The position numbers were made by a program, and so were the translations under genes. Under the pieces are notes generated by a model. It did not search any database, was not told the origin of the DNA, and saw only the letters and a program-made list of their open reading frames with translations. A DNA stretch of 64,000 nucleotides, from the NCBI GenBank assembly GCA_030697175.1, contig JAUYQR010000015.1:186001-250000 (forward strand), read 5' to 3'. Below are positions 9,031-16,355 of this stretch, piece by piece. Numbering within the stretch: position 1 is the first letter of the stretch; each line of letters begins with the position of its first letter. Source of the DNA: Paracoccaceae bacterium (GTDB lineage Bacteria; Pseudomonadota; Alphaproteobacteria; Rhodobacterales; Rhodobacteraceae).

Positions 9031-9068
9031 GGCCGGAACTGGGCCGGAACTGGGCCGGAACTGGGCCG
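9031..9068. repeat. 11-bp tandem repeat carrying GGAAC
   Basis: Three copies of GGCCGGAACTG plus a partial fourth. Each full copy contains GGAAC, the EcfG -35 element, in the orientation of the downstream gene (9201). The gap 8959-9200 contains this array and the promoter candidate at 9096 and no other feature I can see. Confidence 0.8.
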
Positions 9069-9095
9069 ATGACGCAAGGGTAAGGTGCTGCCGTC

Positions 9096-9120
9096 GGAAC
9101 AACGCTTGGCCTCGGCGGTT
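9096..9120 (+). promoter_or_regulatory. candidate EcfG promoter, GGTT variant
   Basis: GGAAC (9096-9100), 16-nt spacer, GGTT (9117-9120). The -10 element deviates from CGTT by one base, but the same variant at the same spacing occurs before the 11609 gene and the 17339 operon. Confidence 0.5.
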
Positions 9121-9200
9121 CAGATCGGACCCAGCGCCCTGCCCAGTGCCCTTGGCCCTGTTTTTGGCGCAGCGAAACGATCAACCGAAAGGACTTCGTG

Positions 9201-9737
9201 ATGAAACTCTTCGTGCTGGCCGCCCCATTGGGCATTCTTCTGGCATCGGGCGCCATTGCCCAGACCACGACCGAGGGTGCCACCGGCGCCACCACCGGCG
9301 CCACCACCGGCGGCGAAACCTCGACCATGCAAAGCGGGTCGATGACCTATGGCGCCGACTGGTCGGATGCCGTCAGCAGCGCGTTCCACAGCGACGCCGA
9401 GCGGACCCAACTGCGCACCCCCGACGAGATCGTTGCAAGCTGGCGCTCGCTTTCGCAGGAGGACCGCGACAAGATCCTGGGGGAATGCACCCGCTTCAAG
9501 ACCGATTCCAACGCGACCAGCCTGACCGATGGCAGCTCTGACGCCACCGCCGGGTCGGATACCTCGACCAGCGGCGACGCCGCGACCGATACGGGCGCCG
9601 ATGCGGACGCCGCAACCGGTGACGCGACCGCCGGCGCCGATGCAACCACCGGCACGGCAACCGACAACACCGGCGGCGGTGTCACCTATGACATGAACGC
9701 CATGATGGTGATCTGCCCGGCGATCGAGAACCTCTGA
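9201..9737 (+). CDS. secreted Ala/Thr/Asp-rich low-complexity protein
   Basis: Not recognised. The 178-residue protein has a signal peptide (MKLFVLAAPLGILLASGAIA with cleavage near AQT), a short Thr/Gly repeat (GATTGATTGGE), a middle region with predicted helix (TPDEIVASWRSLSQEDRDKI, then LGECTRF) and a long Ala-Thr-Asp-Gly stretch around residues 95-160 ending in MNAMMVICPAIENL. The conserved-looking parts are the middle block and the C-terminus, each with a cysteine. ATG 9201 follows AAAGGA. It lies behind a candidate stress promoter and is closed by a strong terminator, so a periplasmic stress role is plausible but unproven. Confidence 0.7.
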   Translation: MKLFVLAAPLGILLASGAIAQTTTEGATGATTGATTGGETSTMQSGSMTYGADWSDAVSSAFHSDAERTQLRTPDEIVASWRSLSQEDRDKILGECTRFKTDSNATSLTDGSSDATAGSDTSTSGDAATDTGADADAATGDATAGADATTGTATDNTGGGVTYDMNAMMVICPAIENL

Positions 9738-9748
9738 CACGTCCCCGG

Positions 9749-9775
9749 GGGGGCGCTTCGGCGCCCCCTTCCGTT
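9749..9775 (+). terminator. terminator after secreted protein gene
   Basis: An 8-bp stem (GGGGGCGC / GCGCCCCC) with a UUCG tetraloop, followed by TTCCGTTT. Confidence 0.8.
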
Positions 9776-9879
9776 TCGCATCCCCCGCCGCCCCTTGGGC
9801 GCGTGATCTTCGCGCAGGACGTTTTGGGCTGGACGTGGCGACCTTTGCGTTCGATGCTTTTCGAAACGGAGGGCGCAGG

Positions 9880-10086
9880 GTGACTAAGACGGGTCCGGAT
9901 CAGCGGGGGCCAGATCAGCGGGGGCCGGATCAAAGGGGCCAGGGAGGGCCTGCCCCCGGTGACGACACCACAACGATCGCAGAGGCGCTGGTCAAGGCCT
10001 TGGCAAGCGAGCCCGTCCCCGACCCTATTCGCGTCCTCGCCGAGCGTTTGCAAGCAGCCCTCGATGCAAGGCTGAAGCGCGGCTGA
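9880..10086 (+). CDS. small NepR-like protein with N-terminal repeat
   Basis: A 68-residue protein. The GTG start is supported by GGAGGG six nt upstream; an earlier frame start (9835 or 9838) lacks a ribosome site. The N-terminus is three GPDQR repeats encoded by a 15-bp tandem repeat (9892-9936). The C-terminal 35 residues carry IAEALVKALASEPVPDPIRV followed by LAERLQAALDARLKRG. ASEPVPD followed by an amphipathic helix resembles the NepR signature (EAVPDRFLQLLAQL in this window's NepR), so this may be a divergent anti-sigma adaptor, perhaps for the second sigma factor at 14035. The similarity is short and the first NepR helix is largely missing. Confidence 0.5.
   Translation: MTKTGPDQRGPDQRGPDQRGQGGPAPGDDTTTIAEALVKALASEPVPDPIRVLAERLQAALDARLKRG
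9892..9936. repeat. 15-bp tandem repeat (3 units)
   Basis: Units GGTCCGGATCAGCGG, GGGCCAGATCAGCGG and GGGCCGGATCAAAGG lie inside the NepR-like gene and encode GPDQR three times. The GATCARCGGGGG core recurs in the array at 10548-10618. Confidence 0.8.
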
Positions 10087-10113
10087 CAGCGGTGGTTGCG
10101 CCGCAATCAGCAT

Positions 10114-10275
10114 CCTTTCGGCAGGCCTATCGTCAGGGCTTTCGTCAGGGGCTTTCGGCAGGGGCTTTCGTCAGGGCTATCGTCAGGGGCTTTCGTCAGG
10201 GGCTTTCGGCAGGCCTATCGTCAGGGCTTTCGTCAGGGCTTTCGGTCGGGCTTTCGTCAGGGCTTTCGGTCGGGC
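10114..10275. repeat. large 12-13-bp minisatellite
   Basis: About 13 imperfect units of CTTTCGTCAGGG (variants CTATCGTCAGGG, CTTTCGGCAGGGG, CTTTCGGTCGGG) fill the space between the NepR-like gene and the convergent DUF3008-like gene, running into the last codons of the latter. Higher-order repetition is visible, since the block starting GGCAGGCCTATCGTCAGGGC occurs twice. No spacers are present, so it is not a CRISPR array. Confidence 0.9.
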
Positions 10276-10439
10276 AGGGCCTGGTGCGGGGTCTTGGCCA
10301 GCGCCTGCAACTCATCTTCGGTCATCGAACGGGCCATGTGCTTCGATGCGCCCTTGAGGCTGCCCTTCGGCTGCTCGCCGCGCTTGGCGGCCAGTGCGGC
10401 ACCTGCGGCCTTCTGCTGCGCCGTGGATCTTGCGGGCAT
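10257..10439 (-). CDS. small basic DUF3008-like protein
   Basis: A 60-residue basic protein, MPARSTAQQKAAGAALAAKR followed by GEQPKGSLKGASKHMARSMT. This layout (MPA-S-QQ-AAGAALAAKRGE, then a KGASK-M--SM block and a short C-terminal helix) matches the small DUF3008-type family as I remember it; function unknown. CAGGAG precedes the ATG with good spacing. The last codons lie within the minisatellite, so the C-terminus (ALPDRKP) may have been altered by repeat turnover. Confidence 0.65.
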   Translation of the reverse strand: MPARSTAQQKAAGAALAAKRGEQPKGSLKGASKHMARSMTEDELQALAKTPHQALPDRKP

Positions 10440-10547
10440 CTTCGCGTCTCCTGTCGGGTGGCGGCAGGTGTGGGGGCGATCGTCGTCATGCAGCCAATGA
10501 CCGTCCGGTGCAGCGCTGCCCTGCCGGGCGGTGCCATCACCGTCATC

Positions 10548-10618
10548 GGGGCCTCGATCAACGGGGGGGCCTAGATCAACGGGGGGGCCTCGATCAACGG
10601 GGGGCCTCGATCAACGGG
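10548..10618. repeat. 18-bp G-rich tandem repeat (4 units)
   Basis: Four copies of GGCCTCGATCAACGGGGG with slight changes, containing runs of up to seven G. The gap 10440-10833 holds this array and the promoter at 10751; I see no gene in it. Confidence 0.85.
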
Positions 10619-10750
10619 CTGCTGTTTCGGGCCGTGGCCCGGCGCGGTCTTGTCGTGCATCGCATCCGCGCCTTGAAAGACGCGTTCCAGAACCGTCACC
10701 GGCGCGGTTTGTTCCCCCTGACCCGAACCGCAGCCCGCACCATGAATCGT

Positions 10751-10775
10751 GGAACAAAAACGACCGGAGGATGTT
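10751..10775 (+). promoter_or_regulatory. candidate EcfG promoter, TGTT variant
   Basis: GGAAC (10751-10755), 16-nt spacer, TGTT (10772-10775), 58 nt before the start of the ferritin-like gene. One mismatch to the consensus -10. Confidence 0.6.
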
Positions 10776-10833
10776 GGGTAGGCACAAATCCGACGGGGCC
10801 ATGACGGCACCGCCAGCCGAAAAGGAAACTGCG

Positions 10834-11334
10834 ATGAAATCCGTGTCCCTCGACCAGATGTTCCACGACCAGCTTCGCGACGTGTATTATGCCGAACGCA
10901 AGATCCTGCGCGCGCTGCCCAAGATGGCCCGCGCCGCGCAGTCGCAAGAGTTGAAGGCCGGCTTTGAAAAGCACCGCACCGAGACCGAAGCGCAGGTCGA
11001 GCGGCTGCAACAGGTGTTCGACCTGATGGGCAAGCGCGCCCAGGGCAAGACCTGCCCGGCCATCGACGGCATCATCGAGGAAGGCGAAGAAGTGATGGAG
11101 AACTACAAGGGCTCTGCCGCACTGGACGCCGGTCTGATCGCCTCGGCGCAGGCGGTGGAGCATTACGAAATTGCCCGCTACGGCACGCTTTGCGCGTGGG
11201 CCGGCGTGCTGGGCATGACCGAAGCGGTGAAGCTTTTGCAGGCGACCCTTGCCGAAGAAACGGCGACCGACGAGGCCTTGACGTCGCTTGCAGAAGCCTC
11301 CGTGAACGAGGAAGCGGCGCGCACCGCGGCCTGA
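10834..11334 (+). CDS. DUF892 ferritin-like protein (YciE/YciF family)
   Basis: A 166-residue four-helix-bundle protein of the stress-induced YciE/YciF family; biochemical role unknown, probably a di-iron carboxylate protein. Visible family blocks are QMFHDQLRDVYYAERKILRA, GFEKHRTETEAQVERL, AQAVEHYEIARYGTLCAW and LLQATLAEETATDEAL. Glu and His residues in these helices (E in YYAERKI, ExxH-type HRTETEAQ, EHYE, EE in LAEETATDE) are the likely metal ligands. I chose the ATG at 10834 (AAAAGGAAA upstream, typical N-terminus) over 10801. A candidate EcfG-type promoter fits the known stress induction of this family in enterobacteria. Confidence 0.9.
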   Translation: MKSVSLDQMFHDQLRDVYYAERKILRALPKMARAAQSQELKAGFEKHRTETEAQVERLQQVFDLMGKRAQGKTCPAIDGIIEEGEEVMENYKGSAALDAGLIASAQAVEHYEIARYGTLCAWAGVLGMTEAVKLLQATLAEETATDEALTSLAEASVNEEAARTAA

Positions 11335-11442
11335 CCTCGTTTGGGCAGGGGCGGACGCTCCCCTCCGCACCTGCCCCGTTCGGCGGTCGCACCGCCCCCT
11401 GATGCGACCGCCGACTTTTCGCGCGCGTCCGCGCTGCCCGCA

Positions 11443-11533
11443 TCCCCTTCTGGCCCCCTTCTGGCCCCCCACTGGCCCCCTACTGGCCCCCTGTCGGGAA
11501 CAACAGCCGGGAACAACAGCCGGGAACCACAGC
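11443..11533. repeat. two adjacent short tandem arrays, second carrying GGAAC
   Basis: Five 11-bp CCCCCTxCTGG-type units are followed by three 13-bp units of the form GGAACAACAGCCG (GGAAC at 11497, 11510 and 11523). The last GGAAC is the -35 of the candidate promoter for the 11609 gene. The gap 11335-11608 contains a GC hairpin after the ferritin-like gene (GGGCAGG ... CCTGCCC) and these arrays. Confidence 0.85.
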
Positions 11534-11547
11534 GCCGCCCCCCGGTT
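11523..11547 (+). promoter_or_regulatory. candidate EcfG promoter, GGTT variant, within repeat
   Basis: GGAAC (11523-11527), 16-nt spacer, GGTT (11544-11547). Two further GGAAC copies lie 13 and 26 bp upstream in tandem. Confidence 0.5.
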
Positions 11548-11608
11548 GTGATGCTGCTGCCGTGACAAGGCGGCCAGATCGCAAACCAGATCGCAAGGGA
11601 GAACCGCG

Positions 11609-11872
11609 ATGGACCAGACCAGACCCAATCCCGATGACGACCCGCGTGGCGGTATTCACAACGACCCCGCCGGCGAGCCGGGCGACACTCCGGGCGATCT
11701 GCAGCCGAACGATGGCTTCGACCCGCTCGACCCCTATCCGACCGAAGCGGAGATGGATGACCTAAACGACGTGACCCCGGCGCTTCCCGGCGAGGACGAC
11801 GCGATGCCCGCGGAGGATGACCTTGTGTCGCCGGGCGCGCAGCCAACCGTCCCGTGTTCGACCCCGGTCTGA
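11609..11872 (+). CDS. small acidic Asp/Pro-rich protein
   Basis: Not recognised. An 87-residue, very acidic, proline-rich and probably disordered protein (NPDDDPRGG, GEPGDTPGD, FDPLDPYPTEAEMDDL, LPGEDDAMPAEDD). AAGGGAGA lies 8 nt upstream of the ATG. It has no signal peptide or membrane segment. Its setting, behind GGAAC repeats and among small stress genes, suggests a stress-induced solute-binding or chaperone-like disordered protein, which is inference only. Confidence 0.6.
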   Translation: MDQTRPNPDDDPRGGIHNDPAGEPGDTPGDLQPNDGFDPLDPYPTEAEMDDLNDVTPALPGEDDAMPAEDDLVSPGAQPTVPCSTPV

Positions 11873-11946
11873 CATCCCGAACCCCTCGATCCCCCCCGGA
11901 TTTCCGTCCGGGGGGCCACCGCCGCCAGCCAGAAAGGGCACCCGTC

Positions 11947-12135
11947 ATGACAGAAATCTCGCTTGCCGTTGTTGTCTTTGGTCTGCTTGGGGCGATTTCG
12001 GTCCTTGGTTATCTGTCCGCCTCGCGGTCGGCTGACCGGATCGACCGGATGAACCGCACGTCTGCGCATGTGTCGGGCACGCATGTGTCGGGCACGCATG
12101 TGTCGGGGCTGCGCCCCCCGGCGGACGGGCTTTAA
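11947..12135 (+). CDS. small membrane protein with HVSGT repeats
   Basis: A 62-residue protein with one membrane helix near residues 5-23 (SLAVVVFGLLGAISVLGYL), a basic juxtamembrane segment (RSADRIDRMNR) and a C-terminal repeat HVSGTHVSGTHVSG. A 15-bp tandem DNA repeat (12066-12107) encodes the repeat. Not recognised. AAAGGGC precedes the ATG. The codon pattern and TM segment make it credible as a gene, but there is no family support. Confidence 0.55.
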   Translation: MTEISLAVVVFGLLGAISVLGYLSASRSADRIDRMNRTSAHVSGTHVSGTHVSGLRPPADGL

Positions 12136-12230
12136 GAGGTTAACTTCGCGTCAAGGGCGAACGGGCTTGGGTTTACCGCGCACTGACGTTGTGGCAGTTT
12201 GCCGCACGATGCCAGCATCGTGAGCGACCC

Positions 12231-13892
12231 TTGAGCAGACTTGGCCTGACGCACCGGTTTCTGATCGTGACGCTTGTGACGCTGGCCCCGCTGGCGACGC
12301 TGGTATTCTACAACATCTACGTCACCCGGCAAAATGCGTGGCAGACGATGCACGAAACCGCACGGCGGATCGGCTCCTTGCACTCGCTTGAACTGGTGCA
12401 GGTGGTGACCGGCATCGAAAGCGTGCTGAACACGGTGTCCTCGTCGCCCAGTGTGCGGCGCACGGACGGGGCGGTGTGCGAGACCTTTCTGTCGACCGCC
12501 ATCGAAAAGCTGCCGCAACTGGTGGCGCTCAGCGTGCTTGACGACCGCAGCCAGCCGGTGTGCCGTGCGGCAAACGGCGCCTTGCCGGCCTTGCCTGATG
12601 CCGAAACCCTGCAACGGGCGTCAATGGCCGGCGGATCGGTCACTGGCCGTTTCATGCCGGGTGCGGATGGGGCCGCGCCGACCCTGCCGGTGCTGATGGC
12701 GTTCGCCGATAGCAGCAACGCCCGCCTTACCATCATCGGCGACCTTGACCTTGGCTGGCTTGGCCGGCGGATGAAACGGCATGAATTGCGGGCGGGCAGT
12801 TCGATCACCGTGGCCGACAGCGAGGGCACCATCGTGGCCCGCGAACCGCAGCCGGACCGGTTCGTCGGCACCCCGATCCCGCCTGCCTTCATGGAGCTGG
12901 TCAGCGCGGCCGAACCGGGGTCGATGGCGGTGGTCAGCCAGGACGGCACCTCCCGGGTGATCGGCTATTACCCCGCATCGCCGCTGACCAAGGGATTTTA
13001 TGTCAGCGCAGGGGTTTCGGTGGACGAGGGGCTGGGGCCGATCAACCGGATCACCCTGATCTCGATCCTGATCGGGCTGCTGACCACCGCCGCCGCCGTG
13101 GTGGCCGGCCAGATCGCCAACGAACGCTTCATTCGCCGCCCGTTCGCGCGGCTGATCGGCACCGTCGATGCCTGGCAGGCAGGCAACACCTCGGTGCGCA
13201 CCGGGCTGCAGCGCGACGCCAGCGAATTTGGCGAGGCAGGACGCGCGCTTGACGGGTTCATGGACCAGCTTCTGGCCGCCCGCGCCCAGCGCCAGATCGC
13301 CGAGGAACAGCGCACGCTGCTGCTGCGCGAACATGACCACCGGATGAAGAACCTGATCGCCACGGTGCAGGCCATCGCGCGCCAGACGTTTCGCGGCCAG
13401 GGGCAGGATGACACTGTCAGCGTGTTCAACGGGCGGCTTGCGGCGATGGCCAAGGCGCATGAGGTGCTGTTGTCGGGCGGGCTGACGGCGGCATCGGCAA
13501 GCGAACTGATCCGCACCGCCGTGGCCCCGTTCGACGATGCCAGCCACAGCCGCTTTGCCCTGACGGGGCCGGATTTCAGCCTGTCCGACAAGGCGGCGAC
13601 GGCCCTTGCGATGGCGTTGCACGAACTGTCGACCAACGCCGCGAAATACGGCGCGCTGTCGAGCCCCGACGGCAAGGTGGACATCCGCTGGAGCCTGGAT
13701 GGCACCGGCCAGACCTTCACGATCGACTGGGCAGAGACGGGCGGCCCGCCGGTCACCGCGCCCGCCACTTCGGGCTTTGGCTCCACGATGATCCGGTCGG
13801 TCCTGGCCCAGCAGATCGCCGGCACCGTCGACATCGACTACCTGCCCGACGGTGTGCGCTGCCGCATCGTGGGCCACGCGACCCCGGCCTGA
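12231..13892 (+). CDS. HWE-family sensor histidine kinase
   Basis: A membrane sensor kinase of about 553 residues. The first helix is near residues 7-27 (FLIVTLVTLAPLATLVFY) and an extracytoplasmic Cache-like sensor region runs to about 260. The second helix is near 270-292 (ITLISILIGLLTTAAAVVAG), then HAMP. The HWE kinase core has LREHDHRMKNLIATVQAIAR (phospho-acceptor His 370), N-box HELSTNAAKYGAL and a WAETGGPPV-GFGSTMI C-terminus typical of HWE kinases. The start is uncertain: TTG 12231 gives a compact N-terminus, TTG 12189 would add 14 residues; neither has a strong ribosome site. It precedes the second EcfG-type sigma gene and is a candidate input to that branch. Confidence 0.85.
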   Translation: MSRLGLTHRFLIVTLVTLAPLATLVFYNIYVTRQNAWQTMHETARRIGSLHSLELVQVVTGIESVLNTVSSSPSVRRTDGAVCETFLSTAIEKLPQLVALSVLDDRSQPVCRAANGALPALPDAETLQRASMAGGSVTGRFMPGADGAAPTLPVLMAFADSSNARLTIIGDLDLGWLGRRMKRHELRAGSSITVADSEGTIVAREPQPDRFVGTPIPPAFMELVSAAEPGSMAVVSQDGTSRVIGYYPASPLTKGFYVSAGVSVDEGLGPINRITLISILIGLLTTAAAVVAGQIANERFIRRPFARLIGTVDAWQAGNTSVRTGLQRDASEFGEAGRALDGFMDQLLAARAQRQIAEEQRTLLLREHDHRMKNLIATVQAIARQTFRGQGQDDTVSVFNGRLAAMAKAHEVLLSGGLTAASASELIRTAVAPFDDASHSRFALTGPDFSLSDKAATALAMALHELSTNAAKYGALSSPDGKVDIRWSLDGTGQTFTIDWAETGGPPVTAPATSGFGSTMIRSVLAQQIAGTVDIDYLPDGVRCRIVGHATPA

Positions 13893-13954
13893 CGCCTGCC
13901 TCTGGTTTGGCGGCAGCTTCATGCCGATGCCTTTTGCCCGCCTGCCGCGGCGCA

Positions 13955-13979
13955 GGAACCCCCCTGTTCAGCCCGCGTT
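13955..13979 (+). promoter_or_regulatory. EcfG-type promoter upstream of second sigma gene
   Basis: GGAAC (13955-13959), 16-nt spacer, CGTT (13976-13979): an exact match, 55 nt before the start codon. This implies that the second sigma factor is expressed under EcfG-type control. Confidence 0.8.
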
Positions 13980-14034
13980 GGTTGATCGAAGGCTGCCTGT
14001 CACACCCATTTCCGCCTTGCCTTGGGGTCTATCC

Positions 14035-14586
14035 ATGAATGCCACCGACAGGGATCTTGTGGTCCCGGACGTCATCACTCTGATCCCGGCGTTGCGGGGA
14101 TATGCCCGCGCCTTGACGCGCAACCCGGTCGACGCCGACGATCTGGTGCAGGAGACGCTGACCAAGGCGCTTGCCAGCATCGACGGATTCCGGCCCGGCA
14201 CCAAGCTGCGGGCGTGGCTGTTCACCATCATGCGCAACACGTTCTACAACACCTCGGTCAAGCGGCGGCGCGAAAACACCGGGGCCGAGGATTGCGTGTC
14301 GGGCGAAGTGTCGGTGCCGGCAACGCAGGAAACCACGCTTTTGCACAACGAAGTGATGCGCGCGATCGACAAGCTGCCGGAAAACTTCCGCGAGATGCTG
14401 ATCCTCGTCGTGATGCTGGGCGAACGCTACGAAGATGCGGCGGTGATCTGCAACTGCGCGGTCGGCACCGTCAAAAGCCGGGTGAACCGCGCCCGGCAGA
14501 TGGTGATCGACATGGTCGGGCACGAACCGGTGATGCCGGTCAGCAGCGCCAAGCGGCCCGCCCAACAGGCGCAGCGCAGCGCCTAG
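14035..14586 (+). CDS. second EcfG-type ECF sigma factor
   Basis: A 183-residue sigma factor closely resembling the EcfG at 5067. Region 2 has LRGYARALTRNPVDADDLVQ followed by LRAWLFTIMRNTFYNTSVKR, and region 4 has LPENFREMLILVVMLGERYE followed by GTVKSRVNRARQMVIDMV. The ATG has only weak upstream GGGG. An exact EcfG-type promoter lies upstream, suggesting positive feedback or a hierarchical cascade. No anti-sigma gene overlaps it; the NepR-like gene at 9880 or the main NepR may control it. Its 3' end overlaps the convergent MgtC-like gene by 4 nt. Confidence 0.9.
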   Translation: MNATDRDLVVPDVITLIPALRGYARALTRNPVDADDLVQETLTKALASIDGFRPGTKLRAWLFTIMRNTFYNTSVKRRRENTGAEDCVSGEVSVPATQETTLLHNEVMRAIDKLPENFREMLILVVMLGERYEDAAVICNCAVGTVKSRVNRARQMVIDMVGHEPVMPVSSAKRPAQQAQRSA

Positions 14587-15320
14587 CCCTCGCCCGCCAG
14601 TCCGTCCATCGGGCGCACGGTGAAATCGGTGACGCCGTCAACCCCGCGCAGCGCCTGCACCAGCGCCTCCAGCCGGCCGCGGCCGGTGCGCGTATAGGCC
14701 GTTACCGCCAGTTCGGTCGCCGCGTGATGGCTGAAATGCCGCCAGCAGATGGCGCGCACGGTCAGCCCGTGCTGGCGCAGCATGGCTTCCAGATCCGGCG
14801 CGCCAAACGTGGCGCCGTCATGCACCCGCACCACGATGCGCAGCTTGGTGCGCGCGGGCAGCAGCGTCTGCACCACCTTCAAAAGCACAAGCACCAGCAG
14901 GGCGATCACCGACCCGATGATCCCAAGGCTGACCATGCCGACGCCGTAGACAATGCCCAGCGCCGCCGTCACCCACAGCGATGCGGCCGTGGTCAGACCA
15001 TGCACCGACACCCCGTCGCGCAGGATCACCCCGGCCCCCAGAAAGCCGATCCCGGTCAGGATGCCATGCGGCATCCGCGTCAGATCGGCCACGATGGAGG
15101 TGCCAGGGATCTGTGACAGCACCCACTCCGATTGGCGCACCGCGACCAGCATCAGCAGCGTCGAGGCAAGGCAGACCAGCATGTGCGTGCGCAGACCCGC
15201 CGGCTTGCCCTGCACCTCGCGCTCACCGCCGATGATCGCCCCGGTCAGCAGACTGCACCCAAGCGGAACCGTCAGATCAGGATTGGTGAGGACGGCAAGA
15301 AGATCACTGAGGTCCGGCAT
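14583..15320 (-). CDS. MgtC/SapB-family membrane protein
   Basis: A 245-residue membrane protein with five hydrophobic segments in the first 150 residues and a soluble ACT-like C-terminal domain. The family signature is visible as LLTGAIIGGEREVQGKPAGL followed by RTHMLVCLASTLLML. MgtC proteins are linked to adaptation to low magnesium and acid stress, acting on the F-type ATPase in some bacteria; the role here is inferred. It is convergent to the sigma gene and lies downstream of the DUF3618 operon, separated by a hairpin, with no EcfG-type promoter found upstream. Confidence 0.88.
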   Translation of the reverse strand: MPDLSDLLAVLTNPDLTVPLGCSLLTGAIIGGEREVQGKPAGLRTHMLVCLASTLLMLVAVRQSEWVLSQIPGTSIVADLTRMPHGILTGIGFLGAGVILRDGVSVHGLTTAASLWVTAALGIVYGVGMVSLGIIGSVIALLVLVLLKVVQTLLPARTKLRIVVRVHDGATFGAPDLEAMLRQHGLTVRAICWRHFSHHAATELAVTAYTRTGRGRLEALVQALRGVDGVTDFTVRPMDGLAGEG

Positions 15321-15351
15321 GATTCATAGCCCGGCAAGGGAACACAGGATG

Positions 15352-15381
15352 AAGGCCCGCGACGGATGCGCCGCGGGCCTT
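15352..15381 (-). terminator. hairpin between DUF3618 operon and MgtC gene
   Basis: A 10-bp stem (AAGGCCCGCG / CGCGGGCCTT) with a 10-nt loop lies 27 nt beyond the stop of the 15408 gene. No clear T-run, but the stem is strong. Confidence 0.6.
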
Positions 15382-15407
15382 GGAAGGTGCAAGATCCGAC
15401 AAGGATG

Positions 15408-16355
15408 TCAGACAGGCGTCACAAGGCCACCCGTCTGGCCAGCGGCCCGATCCGGGGTCTTGACACCATGCGCGCCTGCGCCGGTTTCTTCAAGGGACTG
15501 ACGGGCCTTGTGGACCTCCTCGTTGAAGATGCGCTGTGCTTCGGCGACCAGCGTGTCGCTGCTTGACCCCAGCGTGCGATCCTCGACCCTGGTGCGGGGC
15601 AGCGATGCACCGATCCCCGCGCCCACGGCCATCGCCAGCGCGCCCACCACGAGGGGCTGGTTTTCGAACGCGCCGGTTGCGGCGTGCGCGCCCTTGCGCA
15701 GGGCCTCGCGCGCGGTGCGCTGCGCGTCATAGGCAGCCCGGCGCGCCGATACCACCCGCTCGCGCGCGGTGTCCGACAAATCCTCGGTGCCATGCGACAG
15801 GCGGTCGGTCAGCCGCGATGCGCGGTCGCGCACGGCTTCCACCGCGTCCCTGGCCGTGTCGATCACGCTGCTGGCGCCGCGCTTTACCGCGCCGGTGATG
15901 CCGCCGCCGCTTTGGCAGCGGTTCCAGTCGTCATCGCCGTCCCAGTCGTCCGCTAACCAAGCCATGTCGTCGGCCTGCATGCCAGACCCGCCCATCGCAT
16001 GGCGCGACCCGGTCGAACGGTGTGACGATCCCGACCGCGCACTGCCAAAGCCATGCCGATCCGCCGATGCCGCGCCCGATGCCGCGCCCGATGCCCTGTC
16101 AAAGCCGCCCTTGCCCAGCATCAGCCAGGCGACACCGGCACCGATCATCGCCACGGCGGCGGGGTTGCGGCCAAGGGTCTCTTTTGCCACCCGGCCAATC
16201 TCGCTGCTGCGTCCGCGCAGCATGTCAGAGACGTCGTTCATGATACCGTCCATGGAAAACTTCCTTTGCAGCGTGTTGATGTTCGCGCGCATCGCTTCGC
16301 GCTCGCGTTCGATGTCGCGCTCGATGTCTTCGGGGGTGCGGCTGTCACTTGTCAT
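15408..16355 (-). CDS. DUF3618-domain membrane protein
   Basis: A 315-residue protein beginning with the DUF3618 block (SRTPEDIERDIEREREAMRA followed by NINTLQRKFS). Membrane segments lie near residues 68-84 (NPAAVAMIGAGVAWLML) and 245-262 (PLVVGALAMAVGAGIGASLP), and a long helical Ala/Arg-rich middle contains VIDTARDAVEAVRDRASRLT. Function unknown; such proteins usually accompany DUF1469 and YqjD-like proteins as an envelope/stress module, as here. ATG 16355 is preceded by GGAGG and overlaps the previous gene's end by 11 nt. Confidence 0.85.
   Translation of the reverse strand: MTSDSRTPEDIERDIEREREAMRANINTLQRKFSMDGIMNDVSDMLRGRSSEIGRVAKETLGRNPAAVAMIGAGVAWLMLGKGGFDRASGAASGAASADRHGFGSARSGSSHRSTGSRHAMGGSGMQADDMAWLADDWDGDDDWNRCQSGGGITGAVKRGASSVIDTARDAVEAVRDRASRLTDRLSHGTEDLSDTARERVVSARRAAYDAQRTAREALRKGAHAATGAFENQPLVVGALAMAVGAGIGASLPRTRVEDRTLGSSSDTLVAEAQRIFNEEVHKARQSLEETGAGAHGVKTPDRAAGQTGGLVTPV

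Noticed and set aside
10114-10275. CRISPR-like direct repeats
   Set aside because: The 12-13-bp units are contiguous with no unique spacers and no cas genes nearby; it is a minisatellite.
10092-10574. Open reading frame across the minisatellite on the + strand
   Set aside because: It is built from repeat-derived FRQGLSAG-type sequence, is open in more than one frame, and opposes the credible DUF3008-like gene.
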